Below are positions 1 to 8,774 of a DNA stretch of 64,000 nt, piece by piece. Every line of letters begins with the position of its first letter. Within the stretch, counting starts at the first letter, position 1. Position numbers and translations under genes: made by a program. The stretch is taken from the NCBI RefSeq assembly GCF_014695715.1, contig NZ_JACJOT010000008.1:124001-188000 (forward strand), read 5' to 3'. The notes below the pieces were generated by a model. The model did no database searches and had not been told where the DNA came from. It saw nothing but the letters and a program-made list of their open reading frames with translations. Origin of the DNA: Microcoleus sp. FACHB-68. Lineage in GTDB: Bacteria; Cyanobacteriota; Cyanobacteriia; Cyanobacteriales; Oscillatoriaceae.

Positions 1-2
1 AA

Positions 3-131
3 TTCCTTGGCGATCCTTCGTGCCGGTTTAATGCCAAATCGGCTTATATTCGCTGTGCGGTTAATCCCATAGGGCCATGCCAGGATTGTCCTCAGTATCA
101 ACCACGGGAGGATATCAATTTTGGACTTTGA
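3..131 (+). CDS. DUF6464-type protein, C-terminal end (partial)
   Basis: The reading frame enters from the left edge and stops with TGA at 129-131. The 42 visible residues carry a cysteine-rich tail: a C-R-F-N-A-K-S motif, then an R-C-A-V-N-P stretch, then C-Q-D-C. This pattern matches, from memory, the conserved C-terminus of the cyanobacterial DUF6464 family, whose function is unknown; the cysteines suggest metal binding. The start and the rest of the protein lie outside the window. Confidence 0.6.
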   Translation, partial: FLGDPSCRFNAKSAYIRCAVNPIGPCQDCPQYQPREDINFGL

Positions 132-456
132 TTTTTAACCGGCCAGTCTACTTAAACTCATTAATTAACCGGAATTTTTACCCAAATTAGCAGTTCCGTG
201 TTTGCGTCGATTTGTCCACCGGCATCACTTTCTACAAGATAATTGTCACAGGCAAAACTGGCCACCTTCAATTAATCCAGCCAATTTCTTGACACAATCG
301 GTAAAAATTTATAACAATTGTAGGTTGGCTGTCTATTCAGGCTCGGATCAGGTATGGCCTACGGTCAGGCTGCGCCAATTGGCAAAGCAAAAGCTGGCCC
401 TCGCCCCATGAGCGGGATCGCTCAGCTACCTGTACGGCAATTTACTCAACAAATCC
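132..456. other. Gene-free leader before rplU
   Basis: This 325-base gap holds the probable rplU promoter (289-317) and no convincing gene. A 69-codon frame at 202-411 has no recognisable content. Near 369 lies a short motif (ggctgcgccaa) that recurs in other gaps of this window. Confidence 0.5.
289..317 (+). promoter_or_regulatory. Putative sigma-70 promoter of rplU-rpmA
   Basis: A perfect -35 hexamer TTGACA lies at 289-294. Possible -10 boxes are TATAAC at 310-315 (15-base spacer) or TAACAA at 312-317 (17-base spacer). It lies about 140 bases upstream of the rplU start, leaving room for a long 5' leader. This is a sequence match only. Confidence 0.4.
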
Positions 457-855
457 ATGACTTACGCAATTATCGAAACCGGCGGCAAACAATTACGGGT
501 AGAACCGGGCCGCTTCTATGATATCGAGCTGCTTCCTGTAGAACCAGACGTAGACCTCACCATCGACAGAGTCTTGTTCGTTCAGCACGACGGCGGTGTT
601 AGTATCGGTCAGCCCTTCGTCGAAGGCGCAACCGTCGAAGCCACAGTGCTACAACACCGGCGGGGCCGGAAAGTGCTCGTCTACAAGATGAAGCCCAAAA
701 AGAAAACCCGTAATAAGCGGGGACACCGGCAAGAAATCACTCGCCTGATGATTAACTCCATCAGTCTGAATGGCTCAGTGTTCAGCGCCGACGAGTCGGC
801 ATCTACCGCGCCAGCGTCTCAGCCAGAAGACGCCTATGAAACTGCGGCAGAATAA
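457..855 (+). CDS. rplU: 50S ribosomal protein L21
   Basis: L21 is a large-subunit protein that binds 23S rRNA. The product is 132 residues. The N-terminus reads [12 protein letters not shown], and the signature basic stretch with K-M-K-P-K-K-K-T and G-H-R-Q lies around residues 77-95. The core family is near 103 residues, so there is an acidic, Ser/Ala-rich tail of about 25 residues, which is common in cyanobacteria. It is followed by rpmA on the same strand, the usual L21-L27 pair, but a 133-base spacer with tandem heptamers separates them. Confidence 0.97.
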   Translation: MTYAIIETGGKQLRVEPGRFYDIELLPVEPDVDLTIDRVLFVQHDGGVSIGQPFVEGATVEATVLQHRRGRKVLVYKMKPKKKTRNKRGHRQEITRLMINSISLNGSVFSADESASTAPASQPEDAYETAAE

Positions 856-858
856 GTA

Positions 859-908
859 AAGGGAATGGGGCATAGGGCATAGGGCATGGCTGCGCCAACC
901 TAAAGGTA
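859..908 (+). repeat. STRR1-like heptamers plus 21-base dispersed repeat
   Basis: Tandem copies of a seven-base unit related to GGGCATA/GGGGCAT run from about 866 to 887. They are followed at 888-908 by a 21-base sequence beginning ggctgcgccaacc. The exact reverse complement of the 21-mer lies at 2484-2504, also beside CCCCATG heptamers. Heptameric tandem repeats with consensus close to CCCCAAT are the STRR1 class described in filamentous cyanobacteria. Confidence 0.7.
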
Positions 909-988
909 CGGTTATTGAGAAGTCTTTCTTTCCCTCTTCCCATACCCCTAGCCCCAAAAACAAATTGTAAAGAGACTCGGAGGAAACT

Positions 989-1279
989 ATGGCTCATAAG
1001 AAAGGAACCGGCAGTACACGCAACGGACGCGACTCTAATGCCCAGCGCCTAGGCGTCAAGCGCTTCGGTGGCCAAACCGTCCGAGCCGGCAATATTTTGG
1101 TACGCCAGCGCGGCACCAAGTTTCACCCAGGCAACAACGTCGGCATTGGTTGTGACGATACCTTGTTTGCCCTGATTGATGGCGTTGTCACCTTTGAACG
1201 CAAAGGAAAAACCCGCAAGAAAGTAAGTGTTTACGCCAACCCAGTTGCTGAGACTGAACCCGTTGCGGCTCAAGTCTAA
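989..1279 (+). CDS. rpmA: 50S ribosomal protein L27
   Basis: L27 reaches toward the peptidyl-transferase centre of the large subunit. The 96-residue product starts [16 protein letters not shown], the typical N-terminus. No leader that would need proteolytic trimming is present. A ribosome binding site (GGAGGAAA) sits just before the ATG. It lies downstream of rplU and ends before a strong terminator. Confidence 0.97.
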   Translation: MAHKKGTGSTRNGRDSNAQRLGVKRFGGQTVRAGNILVRQRGTKFHPGNNVGIGCDDTLFALIDGVVTFERKGKTRKKVSVYANPVAETEPVAAQV

Positions 1280-1307
1280 GCATCATTGGCTAGTTAAGAT
1301 AAATCGT

Positions 1308-1338
1308 GAGGGGTGCATGGCTGTGCACCCCTCTTTTT
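1308..1338 (+). terminator. Rho-independent terminator after rpmA
   Basis: A perfect 10-base-pair stem (gaggggtgca with tgcacccctc), a six-base loop and a run of five T residues lie 29 bases after the rpmA stop. It closes the rplU-rpmA unit before hemB. Confidence 0.9.
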
Positions 1339-1435
1339 ATGGAAATGTTACAGAACGTTACCTAAATACGCTTTGTTAGGGCAGCGACAAGTTTTAGACT
1401 GGATCTTTGATATTTTTTGACCGTTAACAAACGCC

Positions 1436-2416
1436 ATGTTTCCAATCCATCGCCCTCGCCGCCTTCGCAGCCATCCTCAGGTGCGTCGGATGGTACGTGA
1501 AAATGTAGTGACCACAAGCGATCTGATTTACCCTCTATTTGCCGTGCCAGGAGAGGGGATTGCTAAAGAGGTCAAATCCATGCCGGGAGTTTACCAACTC
1601 TCGGTAGACAAAATCGTACAAGAAGCCAAGGAAGTCTACGACCTCGGCATCCCCGCTATTATTTTATTTGGCATTCCCGAAGATAAGGATATTGACGCCA
1701 CCGGCGCTTGGCACGATTGCGGAATTGTGCAAAAAGCCACGACAGCCGTTAAAGAAGCGGTGCCGGATCTGGTTGTGGTTGTGGATACTTGCTTGTGTGA
1801 ATATACCAGTCACGGGCACTGTGGCTTTCTGGAAGTCGGCGACTTGACGGGTCGAGTTTTGAACGATCCCACCCTGGAGTTGTTGAAAAAGACAGCCGTG
1901 GCGCAAGCAAAAGCCGGTGCTGATATTATTGCGCCTTCTGGGATGATGGATGGGTTTGTGCAAGCCATTCGGGAAGGATTGGATGCTGCCGGCTACCAGG
2001 ACACGCCGATTATGTCCTACGCGGCTAAGTATGCCTCGGCTTATTATGGGCCGTTCCGCGATGCTGCTGACTCGGCACCGCAGTTTGGCGATCGCCGGAC
2101 TTACCAAATGGACCCTGGCAATGGACGGGAAGCGCTGAAGGAAATTGCCCTAGATATCGCAGAAGGGGCGGATATGCTGATGGTGAAACCGGCATTGGCT
2201 TATATGGATATCATCTGGCGCGTTAAGGAAGCAACAAACCTGCCGGTGGCTGCTTACAACGTTTCTGGCGAATATTCGATGGTTAAGGCGGCTGCCCTTA
2301 ATGGTTGGATTGATGAAGAGCGAGTGGTGATGGAAACCTTAACCGGCTTCAAACGTGCCGGTGCTGACTTAATTCTCACCTACCACGCCAAAGACGCCGC
2401 CCGCTGGATACGTTAG
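1436..2416 (+). CDS. hemB: Porphobilinogen synthase (5-aminolevulinate dehydratase)
   Basis: The enzyme condenses two 5-aminolevulinate molecules to porphobilinogen, the second committed step toward heme, chlorophyll and bilins. The 326-residue length is normal. The Schiff-base lysines appear as K198 in S-Y-A-A-K-Y-A-S and K251 in M-V-K-P-A-L-A-Y. The metal-site cysteines C119, C121 and C129 (D-T-C-L-C-E-Y...H-C-G) are all present, so this looks like the cysteine/zinc-type site. It sits alone after the rpmA terminator; a ferrochelatase-family gene occurs 40 kb away. Confidence 0.97.
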   Translation: MFPIHRPRRLRSHPQVRRMVRENVVTTSDLIYPLFAVPGEGIAKEVKSMPGVYQLSVDKIVQEAKEVYDLGIPAIILFGIPEDKDIDATGAWHDCGIVQKATTAVKEAVPDLVVVVDTCLCEYTSHGHCGFLEVGDLTGRVLNDPTLELLKKTAVAQAKAGADIIAPSGMMDGFVQAIREGLDAAGYQDTPIMSYAAKYASAYYGPFRDAADSAPQFGDRRTYQMDPGNGREALKEIALDIAEGADMLMVKPALAYMDIIWRVKEATNLPVAAYNVSGEYSMVKAAALNGWIDEERVVMETLTGFKRAGADLILTYHAKDAARWIR

Positions 2417-2456
2417 AGTCCTGAGTGGGAGAGGGGAAGAGTGGGAACACAAGAAA

Positions 2457-2530
2457 ATGCCCCATGCCCCATGCCCAATGCCCATACCTTTAGGTTGGCG
2501 CAGCCTTGCCCCATTCCCCATATCCCATTT
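2457..2530 (-). repeat. Inverted copy of the heptamer/21-base composite repeat
   Basis: Three or four CCCCATG-type heptamers at about 2458-2483 are followed at 2484-2504 by the exact reverse complement of the 21-mer at 888-908. The heptamer plus 21-mer arrangement is therefore conserved in mirror image on both sides of rpmA-hemB. Confidence 0.75.
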
Positions 2531-2535
2531 AGTAA

Positions 2536-2566
2536 AGGCGCGATCAACCGCGTCTTTATTTTTATC
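2536..2566 (+). terminator. Probable terminator of hemB
   Basis: A seven-pair stem (aggcgcg with cgcgtct, one G-T pair) is followed by a T-rich tract. It lies 120 bases after the hemB stop, beyond the repeat element. Confidence 0.6.
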
Positions 2567-3095
2567 TTTGAACACATTAAAAAAACTTCTCTAATCTATA
2601 AGCTAATATTTACAGTTACTAACTCAAGTGCTTGATTAAATGTCAGCAAATCTCAACAAAAATCTCCTGCTAAATCTTCCTAAAGGTTGAAAGTTTCTGT
2701 AAAAAGCAATACTATTTTGGATAGAGAATCAAAATTTATCTATGTCAATTTAAAGTTTTAAAGGCGGCTTAAACAGCGCAATCATCGCGACTAGACCGTT
2801 GAAAAGCTTGCCGAGACTAAATGAGTAAAAATAGCTAATGATAACTCTTGGTTCTCCAAACCGCGCTAAGCATTCTACAGTGAGACAGCAGGGCAATCAT
2901 AAACTTAAACATTCCTGACCGTACATTTATGAGCATCTTCTAACATTCATGACCGCACGCTTGCTAGTTTTCCTGTGAAATACAGAAAATATTTCTATTG
3001 AAAGATTTATTCTACAGGGGTAGGTGCGGAAAAATGAGTTTGTGCAAGGTATAGTCAGTATCAAAGCAAATCCAGGTAACAGGGAATTAAAAACA

Positions 3096-3566
3096 ATGGA
3101 TTGCAGTCATATTCAATTTTGCGACCGTAAGTCAAAAATCGATCTCAAGCAACTTCAAGAGCTGTTTAAGTTAGCGGCTTTTTGGGCACAGGAGCGGCAA
3201 ATCGAAGATTTAGCGATTGCAATTGCCAATAGCGAACCCGCCATTAGTGTTTGGGATGGGGATCGCATGATTGGATTTGCTCGCGCTACATCCGACGGAA
3301 TCTATCGAGGGACGATCTGGGACGTGGTGATTCATCCAGACTATCAAGGTGCCGGCTTGGGACGCAAGTTAGTGCAAACTGTTTTAAGCCATCCCCGACT
3401 GAGTCGCGTTGAGCGGGTTTACCTGATGACAACCCACCAGCAAAAGTTTTACGAACGCATTGGTTTCGAGGAAAACCAAAGTACAACAATGGTACTGCAC
3501 AATCCTCTGCTCGTTAGTCAGATTCCGGCTCAGGAATTACCAGTGGAAGTGAGCATTGAATTCTGA
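3096..3566 (+). CDS. GNAT family N-acetyltransferase
   Basis: This is a small acyl-CoA-dependent acetyltransferase of about 156 residues; the substrate is unknown. The acetyl-CoA binding motif A reads V-I-H-P-D-Y-Q-G-A-G-L-G-R-K-L, and a C-terminal F-Y-E-R-I-G-F motif is typical of the fold. A GTG at 3024 would add 24 residues of unlikely sequence; I prefer the ATG at 3096, preceded by AGGGAA. Its last 53 bases overlap the 3' end of the convergent gene at 3514-4464, so the two transcripts would be antisense there. Confidence 0.85.
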   Translation: MDCSHIQFCDRKSKIDLKQLQELFKLAAFWAQERQIEDLAIAIANSEPAISVWDGDRMIGFARATSDGIYRGTIWDVVIHPDYQGAGLGRKLVQTVLSHPRLSRVERVYLMTTHQQKFYERIGFEENQSTTMVLHNPLLVSQIPAQELPVEVSIEF

Positions 3567-4464
3567 TCTGGTTGGAGGCTTCTGAGGAAGATGTTGGTGG
3601 CGCTACAACTTCTAAGCGCCCATTCATCATTTCTAGGAGATTCTGATTCATCAGCAGTTTCATGCCGGTTGATAGATCAAAGTTGGCGCTAAATTCACCG
3701 TCTGTCACCGGCACTAATGGTACTGAGTCTAAAGGTTCGTTCCAACCCAAGCAAACAGCTTTATCCCAAACTGCCGGCACGGGGGTATCAATCCAAATGT
3801 AGGCGACTCCTGATGCCGGTGACGAATCGGCAGAAATAGCAATGCTGCCGTGTTGCATCTGGGTAATGGCGCTGTCTACCAGATAAACTAACACTTGGGT
3901 GAGGCGGCGAGCATCTGCTAAAACGTAAATATCTGGATCAGGCAGTGTGACTGGCAGACGCAAATTGCGATTCTCTGCCGGCAAATGAGTCAAATCTTTA
4001 ACTGAATTTAAAATCGCAGCTAACTGTAGTGGCTGAATTTGCATCCTATCTGAGCCATGCTCAGTTTTAGCAACAACGAGGATGCTATCTAAAAGTTCTA
4101 ACAGTTTTAAGGCTGATTCATGAGCTTGTGCTAAAAATTCTCGTTCTTCATTTATGTCGTCACACAGATCAGCCAAAATTAATTGATAGGCACCGATCAT
4201 GCCATTAAGTGGCGAGCGCAGTTCATGAGAAGTTCTTGCTAAAAAACCCCCTTTAAACCGGCTCATCTCTGATGCCATCTCATACGCTAATGTTGTTTGT
4301 TTTAACTTTTCCAAGAGCGCCGGCACGTCTTGATTGGGCGCTGCAGCCTCTAGGCTAACCGGCTCGTTAGATTTTCGCATCGAGCTTTGTGAGCGCAATA
4401 GCCAACTCCCGCCAACCCCAAGCCCCAGCCCAAAAAGTAGATATACCCAGTTACTCCAGTCCAT
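3514..4464 (-). CDS. Membrane-anchored histidine-kinase-like protein with degenerate ATP domain
   Basis: The 316-residue product has one N-terminal membrane segment (about residues 5-23) and a clear HisKA dimerisation helix with H80 in T-S-H-E-L-R-S-P-L-N-G. The region expected to be the HATPase domain is poor. The N-box asparagine is replaced (Y-L-V-D-S-A instead of N-L-x-x-N-A), and the G1 box reads D-T-P-V-P-A instead of D-x-G-x-G. No receiver domain or partner regulator is nearby. It could be a non-catalytic partner that dimerises with a true kinase. Its 3' end overlaps the convergent GNAT gene. Confidence 0.75.
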   Translation of the reverse strand: MDWSNWVYLLFGLGLGVGGSWLLRSQSSMRKSNEPVSLEAAAPNQDVPALLEKLKQTTLAYEMASEMSRFKGGFLARTSHELRSPLNGMIGAYQLILADLCDDINEEREFLAQAHESALKLLELLDSILVVAKTEHGSDRMQIQPLQLAAILNSVKDLTHLPAENRNLRLPVTLPDPDIYVLADARRLTQVLVYLVDSAITQMQHGSIAISADSSPASGVAYIWIDTPVPAVWDKAVCLGWNEPLDSVPLVPVTDGEFSANFDLSTGMKLLMNQNLLEMMNGRLEVVAPPTSSSEASNQIRIQCSLPLVIPEPESD

Positions 4465-4479
4465 AGTTTTGAGTTAAAG

Positions 4480-4545
4480 CGATTAGCAATTAATAACTAG
4501 CATTAACAATTAGCAATTAGCGAATCGCTGGCCGCTAACTCATAA
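4480..4545. repeat. ATTAGCA-type short repeats
   Basis: Imperfect repeats of a heptamer near attagca/attaaca occur in the gap between the kinase-like gene and the Sua5-family gene. They resemble the short tandem repeats of other gaps in this window. Confidence 0.4.
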
Positions 4546-4561
4546 CTGATCTTCATTACGC

Positions 4562-5149
4562 TTAGATTAACTTTAGCGCTCCCTGACGCAAGATTTCCCA
4601 ACTGCGGCCAGTCCACTTGGCGACGGTGGAAGGAATGCCGGCGTTTGGTGAGATTAACTGGGCTTTATCTAACCGCAGCGTGAAAACTTCAGGGAAGTGC
4701 GCTTCAATTTCTGCCATTGTTTGCAATGCCGGCTCACCGCTGCGGTTGGCGCTAGTCGTGGCGAGTGGGCCGGTTTGCGCTAGGATTTGCCTTGCTAGGG
4801 CGTAATTTGGCACTCTCACGCCAATAGTCGTGGGTTCTAGGGGGTTCATTACTGCGGGGACGCGTTCGCTTGCCGGCAGCACCAATGTCAGGGCACCGGG
4901 CCAGTATTGATCCGCCACTTGTTGCCAAATTTGCAATTCTTCAGGGGTGCCGGTGACATAAGGCCACAGATCGGCTGAGCTTGCCCCCATTAAAATCAAA
5001 GGTTTATCGGGTGTGCGCTGCTTGGCAGCAAAAATCAATTCCGCACAGTCAGGCCGGCTAGCCAATGCCGGCACCGTATCCGTTGGAAAACTCACTAATT
5101 TGCCAGATTTTGCGCCGATTACGAGCGCGTCGAGTGAAACTTGTGTCAT
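4562..5149 (-). CDS. Sua5/YciO/YrdC family threonylcarbamoyl-AMP synthase
   Basis: Family members make threonylcarbamoyl-AMP from threonine, bicarbonate and ATP for the t6A37 modification of ANN-decoding tRNAs. The 195-residue form carries S-F-P-T-D-T-V-P-A-L, K-Q-R-T-P-D-K-P-L, P-G-A-L-T-L-V-L, G-V-R-V-P and T-T-S-A-N-R-S-G, the expected sequence of motifs. The frame opens earlier, at 5215, but the first 22 residues look unrelated; ATG at 5149 gives the usual M-T-Q-V-S-L start. It follows prmC on the same strand, so the pair links tRNA modification with release-factor methylation. An exact split between Sua5 and YciO function cannot be made by eye. Confidence 0.88.
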   Translation of the reverse strand: MTQVSLDALVIGAKSGKLVSFPTDTVPALASRPDCAELIFAAKQRTPDKPLILMGASSADLWPYVTGTPEELQIWQQVADQYWPGALTLVLPASERVPAVMNPLEPTTIGVRVPNYALARQILAQTGPLATTSANRSGEPALQTMAEIEAHFPEVFTLRLDKAQLISPNAGIPSTVAKWTGRSWEILRQGALKLI

Positions 5150-5221
5150 GACTGTTGCACCTTCACCTATCTTGCACTCGCTGATTAACGGGTTGATGCC
5201 TGCATCACTAATCACTAAAAA

Positions 5222-6106
5222 TTAAGCGCGAATGTAAGCCATTGCAAAGCGCTCAACACCGGCTAAATCGGGGAATATTTGAATTCTCTCATAACTTTCT
5301 TGCCGGCTGAGTAATTCCACCACAGCCTCGGCTTGTCCCGCCATCATTTCAATCAGCCAAATACCACCGGGACGCAAATATGCCGGCGCGGTTTCTACCA
5401 AATGCCGGATGCAATCTAAACCATCCTCACCACCGGCAAGCGCCAGATGTGGTTCGTGTTTGGCGACTTCGGGTTGCAACTGCGCTATGATGCCGGCGGG
5501 AATATACGGCGGGTTAGAAACCATGCCACTGAGTCGGTTTTTTAGGGCGTCCAAAGGCTCAAACCAAGAACCTTGATAAAACTGAATTCTGTCTGCAAAC
5601 CCTAACTGCTGGGCGTTTTGTTGCGCGATGGCCAAGGCAGCAGGGCTGAAATCGACTGCATGAATTCGTGATTTTGTCAATGCTTCAGCTAGGCCGATTG
5701 CTATCGCACCGCTGCCGGTACCTAAATCTACCCAATGTCCTTGCTGCATCTCCGTTGTAGAACCGGCAACCGCCAAATCGATAATACACTCGGTTTCCGG
5801 ACGTGGGATTAGGACTGCCGATGAAACAGTGAGGGAAAAATTCCGCCAAGGTGCTCGTCCTACTAAATATTGAACCGGCACTCGTTCTGATAAGCGCCGG
5901 TTCCATAGTTGGGTGAGTTCAGGCAAAGGCAGTTGCAGGGGAATTTGCGAACGTTCTTTAAAAGATTCCAGCCGCAGCGCTAAACGGTCAAGACCGGCTA
6001 CTTCTTGCAGTAGCCAGTCCACTTCTGCCGGTGGGATATCTGCCGCTACCGCACCCGCCTTCGCCTCAACTCGCCACTGCCAAAGCTCTAACCCTGAGAC
6101 AACCAT
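5222..6106 (-). CDS. prmC: Peptide chain release factor N5-glutamine methyltransferase
   Basis: PrmC methylates the glutamine of the GGQ motif in RF1 and RF2. The 294-residue protein has an N-terminal helical substrate domain, then an SAM-binding loop D-L-G-T-G-S-G-A (about 128-135) and the catalytic N-P-P-Y motif at 198-201. Its substrate gene prfB lies 48 kb away in this window. It reads in the same direction as the downstream Sua5-family gene with a short gap, so co-transcription is likely. Length and motifs are normal. Confidence 0.95.
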   Translation of the reverse strand: MVVSGLELWQWRVEAKAGAVAADIPPAEVDWLLQEVAGLDRLALRLESFKERSQIPLQLPLPELTQLWNRRLSERVPVQYLVGRAPWRNFSLTVSSAVLIPRPETECIIDLAVAGSTTEMQQGHWVDLGTGSGAIAIGLAEALTKSRIHAVDFSPAALAIAQQNAQQLGFADRIQFYQGSWFEPLDALKNRLSGMVSNPPYIPAGIIAQLQPEVAKHEPHLALAGGEDGLDCIRHLVETAPAYLRPGGIWLIEMMAGQAEAVVELLSRQESYERIQIFPDLAGVERFAMAYIRA

Positions 6107-6112
6107 GCAATT

Positions 6113-6160
6113 TTAGATTTTAGATTTTAGATGATTCTAAAACCCAAAATCCAAAATTCC
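6113..6160. repeat. TTTTAGA heptamer tandem repeat
   Basis: Three tandem copies of the seven-base unit ttttaga stand at about 6113-6133, followed by a partly complementary stretch (ctaaaacccaaaatcc). A very similar block stands at 21084-21139, and a short piece at about 60982. Confidence 0.6.
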
Positions 6161-6942
6161 TATCGTTGAGGAGCCGGCGCAGGTGCGTTTTGACCTGCTG
6201 GAGTTGCCGGTTGGTTGGCGCGTAAATAGTCAATCGTTTCGCGGGGTGGGATCAGCACCAGTTGGTTCAGTTGCGGATCATCACTTTTTTGCAGCGTCTC
6301 AATTACGCCTTCGAGATCCACAACCTTAATTTGCACTTTGCCGGCTAAATCAGGCTGTTGTTGCTCAAAGCGGGCAACCATCGTCTGCAAGTCATCTTTG
6401 TTAAAGAAGATAGGGATCACGCTTTGCTCACCCTGCTGAATCGTCAGGTAGCCTTTATCTGGCCCACCTGTCGCCACAAACATTGGCACCCCGTTAAATT
6501 GGCTAACTTGTTGTCCCTGTTGCTTTAGCAATGCCACGGCTGCATCCACCTGCTGCTTCATCGGCACATAAGCAATTTCCAGCTCATCTGGTTTGTCTTG
6601 GCTGGCTTGATCCATCTGGTAAACTTCAGCCAGGGACACCGGCACGACTTTCACGGTTCCTGCCAGTTGAGGATCTTTGGCTTTTAGCTTATCAATGAAT
6701 GCTTGAGCGTCTAGCTGACTAATAAAAATGCCGGCAACTGAAGTCTGCTTGTCTCCATTGGGAACCGTCGCTGTTAAGGGTGCTCCCTGTGCATCAGTAA
6801 TGGTGAAGACCGGCACCAGTTTCAGCTTTTCCATAATTTGATCTTCGGGCAATGCCAGCGCTTTGATGCTGCCGGTTAGCGGTGCTAGCAAAACAGTGCC
6901 AATTAAACCCAGCGTAGCGCTCCACCGAATCAGTGATTTCAT
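6160..6942 (-). CDS. Tic22-like periplasmic protein
   Basis: The 260-residue protein has a cleavable-type signal peptide (basic start, hydrophobic core at about residues 8-30). It then has repeated V-P-V-F-like strands typical of the Tic22 fold: K-L-V-P-V-F-T-I near the start and V-P-M-F-V-A in the middle. It ends in a Pro/Ala-rich tail. Chloroplast Tic22 acts in the intermembrane space; cyanobacterial homologues are periplasmic and linked to outer-membrane biogenesis. The neighbour prmC is on the same strand but a repeat-filled gap separates them. Confidence 0.85.
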   Translation of the reverse strand: MKSLIRWSATLGLIGTVLLAPLTGSIKALALPEDQIMEKLKLVPVFTITDAQGAPLTATVPNGDKQTSVAGIFISQLDAQAFIDKLKAKDPQLAGTVKVVPVSLAEVYQMDQASQDKPDELEIAYVPMKQQVDAAVALLKQQGQQVSQFNGVPMFVATGGPDKGYLTIQQGEQSVIPIFFNKDDLQTMVARFEQQQPDLAGKVQIKVVDLEGVIETLQKSDDPQLNQLVLIPPRETIDYLRANQPATPAGQNAPAPAPQR

Positions 6943-7834
6943 AATTTCTCCGAGTCTTGATATTGCAACAGTGTTAGAAAAAACGGAACTTTTGTGCGCT
7001 CAAAACATCTTTATTTTTTTCTCAGATTTATCTGGCTGAACGACTGAGCGGCTAATTTTCCTTAATATATTTTCAGGTTGCTCACTCATCGTCAAGCGTT
7101 TAATTTCTTCAATACTCCTACTACTGGTTTATAACCTCTGCCGGCTGCTGTAACTGATCTGAGCGTTAATCGTGCCACCCTTGGCCTGATAAAACAACTT
7201 GATCAGGCTAACACAAAATTGTTCTCCACTACAGAATCGTTTAGATCCGTTAATTGTTCCCGAATCTATAGAGTGCTGCCGGCTTTGAGGACTCAACCGT
7301 ACTTGACTCAGCCTTTTAGGAAAGAGTTCCACTTATAAGTTGAACCCAATTGCCTTTCAATGCATAGGAATTATGTTTATCCCTCGGTAACTGGCTGAGT
7401 CTTGCTGGTAGGATGTTAACACAAACGCCGCCCTTTGATTGCTGGAAATCATACTCCTTTCAGGTGATTGCCTCTATTTGGTTTTTCTGAAAGGAAAAAT
7501 TTACCGGATCGTTCTACTTTCTTTGTGAATGTTTAAACTTATGGTTAATCAATCATGCCTTATGGCTATCACTTTATTTAAAGTATGCTGATAAGTATGC
7601 TTTTTATCCTGTTCTTAGCAGAATAAACAGATGCTTGCCATTTACTAATAAAACACTACTTAAACGGAATTATTAATAAATTGTCCTCTCCCTGTTTGGG
7701 ATAGCCGGCACTTTTCCTAACCGATGATAGGAAAATATCTATCTTTAGGATGAAGCAGTTGCTAAGTTGTTAGACCAATAGCATTCAAGCCGGCAACAGA
7801 AGTGCAGTGACGGCTAGTCGGTGTAAAAATTAAA
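6943..7834. other. Gene-free stretch with one hairpin
   Basis: No convincing coding frame occurs here. A hairpin (ttttccta with taggaaaa, eight pairs) lies at 7712-7735 without a T-run. A frame at 7129-7332 on the minus strand shows no recognisable protein. The rest is AT-rich sequence with scattered GCCGGC sites. Confidence 0.5.
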
Positions 7835-7908
7835 TCGGGATGACAGGATTTGAACCTGCGGCATCCTGCTCCCAAAGCAGGCGCGCTACCAAGCTGCGCT
7901 ACATCCCG
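7835..7908 (-). tRNA. tRNA-Pro (anticodon UGG)
   Basis: Read on the minus strand, 74 bases fold as a cloverleaf. The acceptor stem is CGGGATG/CATCCCG, the D arm GCGC...GCGC, and the anticodon stem CCTGC/GCAGG around TTTGGGA. The T arm is GCAGG-TTCAAAT-CCTGT. The discriminator base is A, and CCA is not encoded. The TGG anticodon decodes proline CCN codons. Confidence 0.97.
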
Positions 7909-8774
7909 TTCTTCTCTCGTTCTATTCTATGGCAGTTAGCACACAGAATGATACACGTTTTTATCTTTCTTCTGATCTTAGCTAACGACGCACCTCTTCC
8001 CTAGGGTCAAGGCGACCAAACTCCAAGGCGCGATAATCAGCAAACCCGCATCTCACACAATACAAGGTTTTTTTAAACTTAGCAACCCAAGCAGATGTTT
8101 CTTGTCTTCGCTTGTTTTACCGTGCTTGTTTGCAACACCGGCACTGATGACGCCTGTAAGTTTTGCCTTAACGGTAGCACCGGCACCAAAGTTTCCTTCA
8201 GATTGCTCGGTTTTACAGGATTTGCAAAGTTTTATTGAACTTGCCAAGCCAGTTACCAAGCCGCGCTTTATTCCAGCAGTTTTAGATTATAGTACACTTT
8301 GCCTCCAAATGATCAGATGCCGGCAAAATTTTGTGCTGCGGTGCCGGCTGCTCTATTGGGCAAAACCGGCCTAACCGATAGGATCGAAGGATGTTTTCCG
8401 GGACAAATAGCTGTTTGGCCCTCTAAAATGCTCCCTGATCCAGTTGGATAATTAATAAAGAATCCCAGTTGCTTGGGACAGGGGAAACTGCTTTGCCGCT
8501 TTTGAGTCGATACAATAGTTGCACCGTTTCTTTTCCCCCGGCTGTTTTGTGAGTGGCCCTCTCTTTTTGAGTTCTTCTGCACTTTCAGTTATTTCTAGCT
8601 TGTATACTGCTGAAATTGGCTATCCTCCCTCTCTATTTTCATTTGACGCACCCTAGTCCATTTTTAGAGAATGAATATAATCCCTGCACTGCATGGTTCA
8701 GGGGACAGTGAAGAGATTTTCCGGTGAGGCTGATCCTTCATCAAATAAGTGAAAACGAAAGATAAATTTGCTCC
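7909..8774. other. Gene-free stretch before the first restriction system
   Basis: Overlapping frames on both strands (8053-8259, 8102-8374, 8313-8582) have no motif, no ribosome binding site and no plausible composition, so I do not call genes. GCCGGC-type sites continue to about 8370 and then cease. This may mark the left edge of the transferred block. Confidence 0.5.

Larger units (their letters stand above)
2417..3095. other. Gene-free stretch between hemB and the GNAT gene
   Basis: This gap starts with STRR1-like heptamers and the inverted 21-mer, then a probable hemB terminator at 2536-2566. The remaining 530 bases are AT-rich with no coding frame I can support. Confidence 0.6.

Noticed and set aside
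202-411. Plus-strand 69-residue frame before rplU
   Set aside because: Composition is random-looking, it overlaps the likely rplU promoter, and no family resemblance or ribosome binding site is visible.
5150-5215. N-terminal extension of the Sua5-family protein
   Set aside because: The 22 extra residues precede the normal M-T-Q-V-S start and do not look like family sequence.
7440-7465. Possible small protein start with AAGGAGT before ATG on the minus strand
   Set aside because: The binding site is only one base from the ATG, and the 31-codon frame has no recognisable feature.
8053-8582. Three overlapping frames on both strands before the first restriction system
   Set aside because: The frames exclude each other, lack ribosome binding sites (one needs TTG), and show no recognisable motif.
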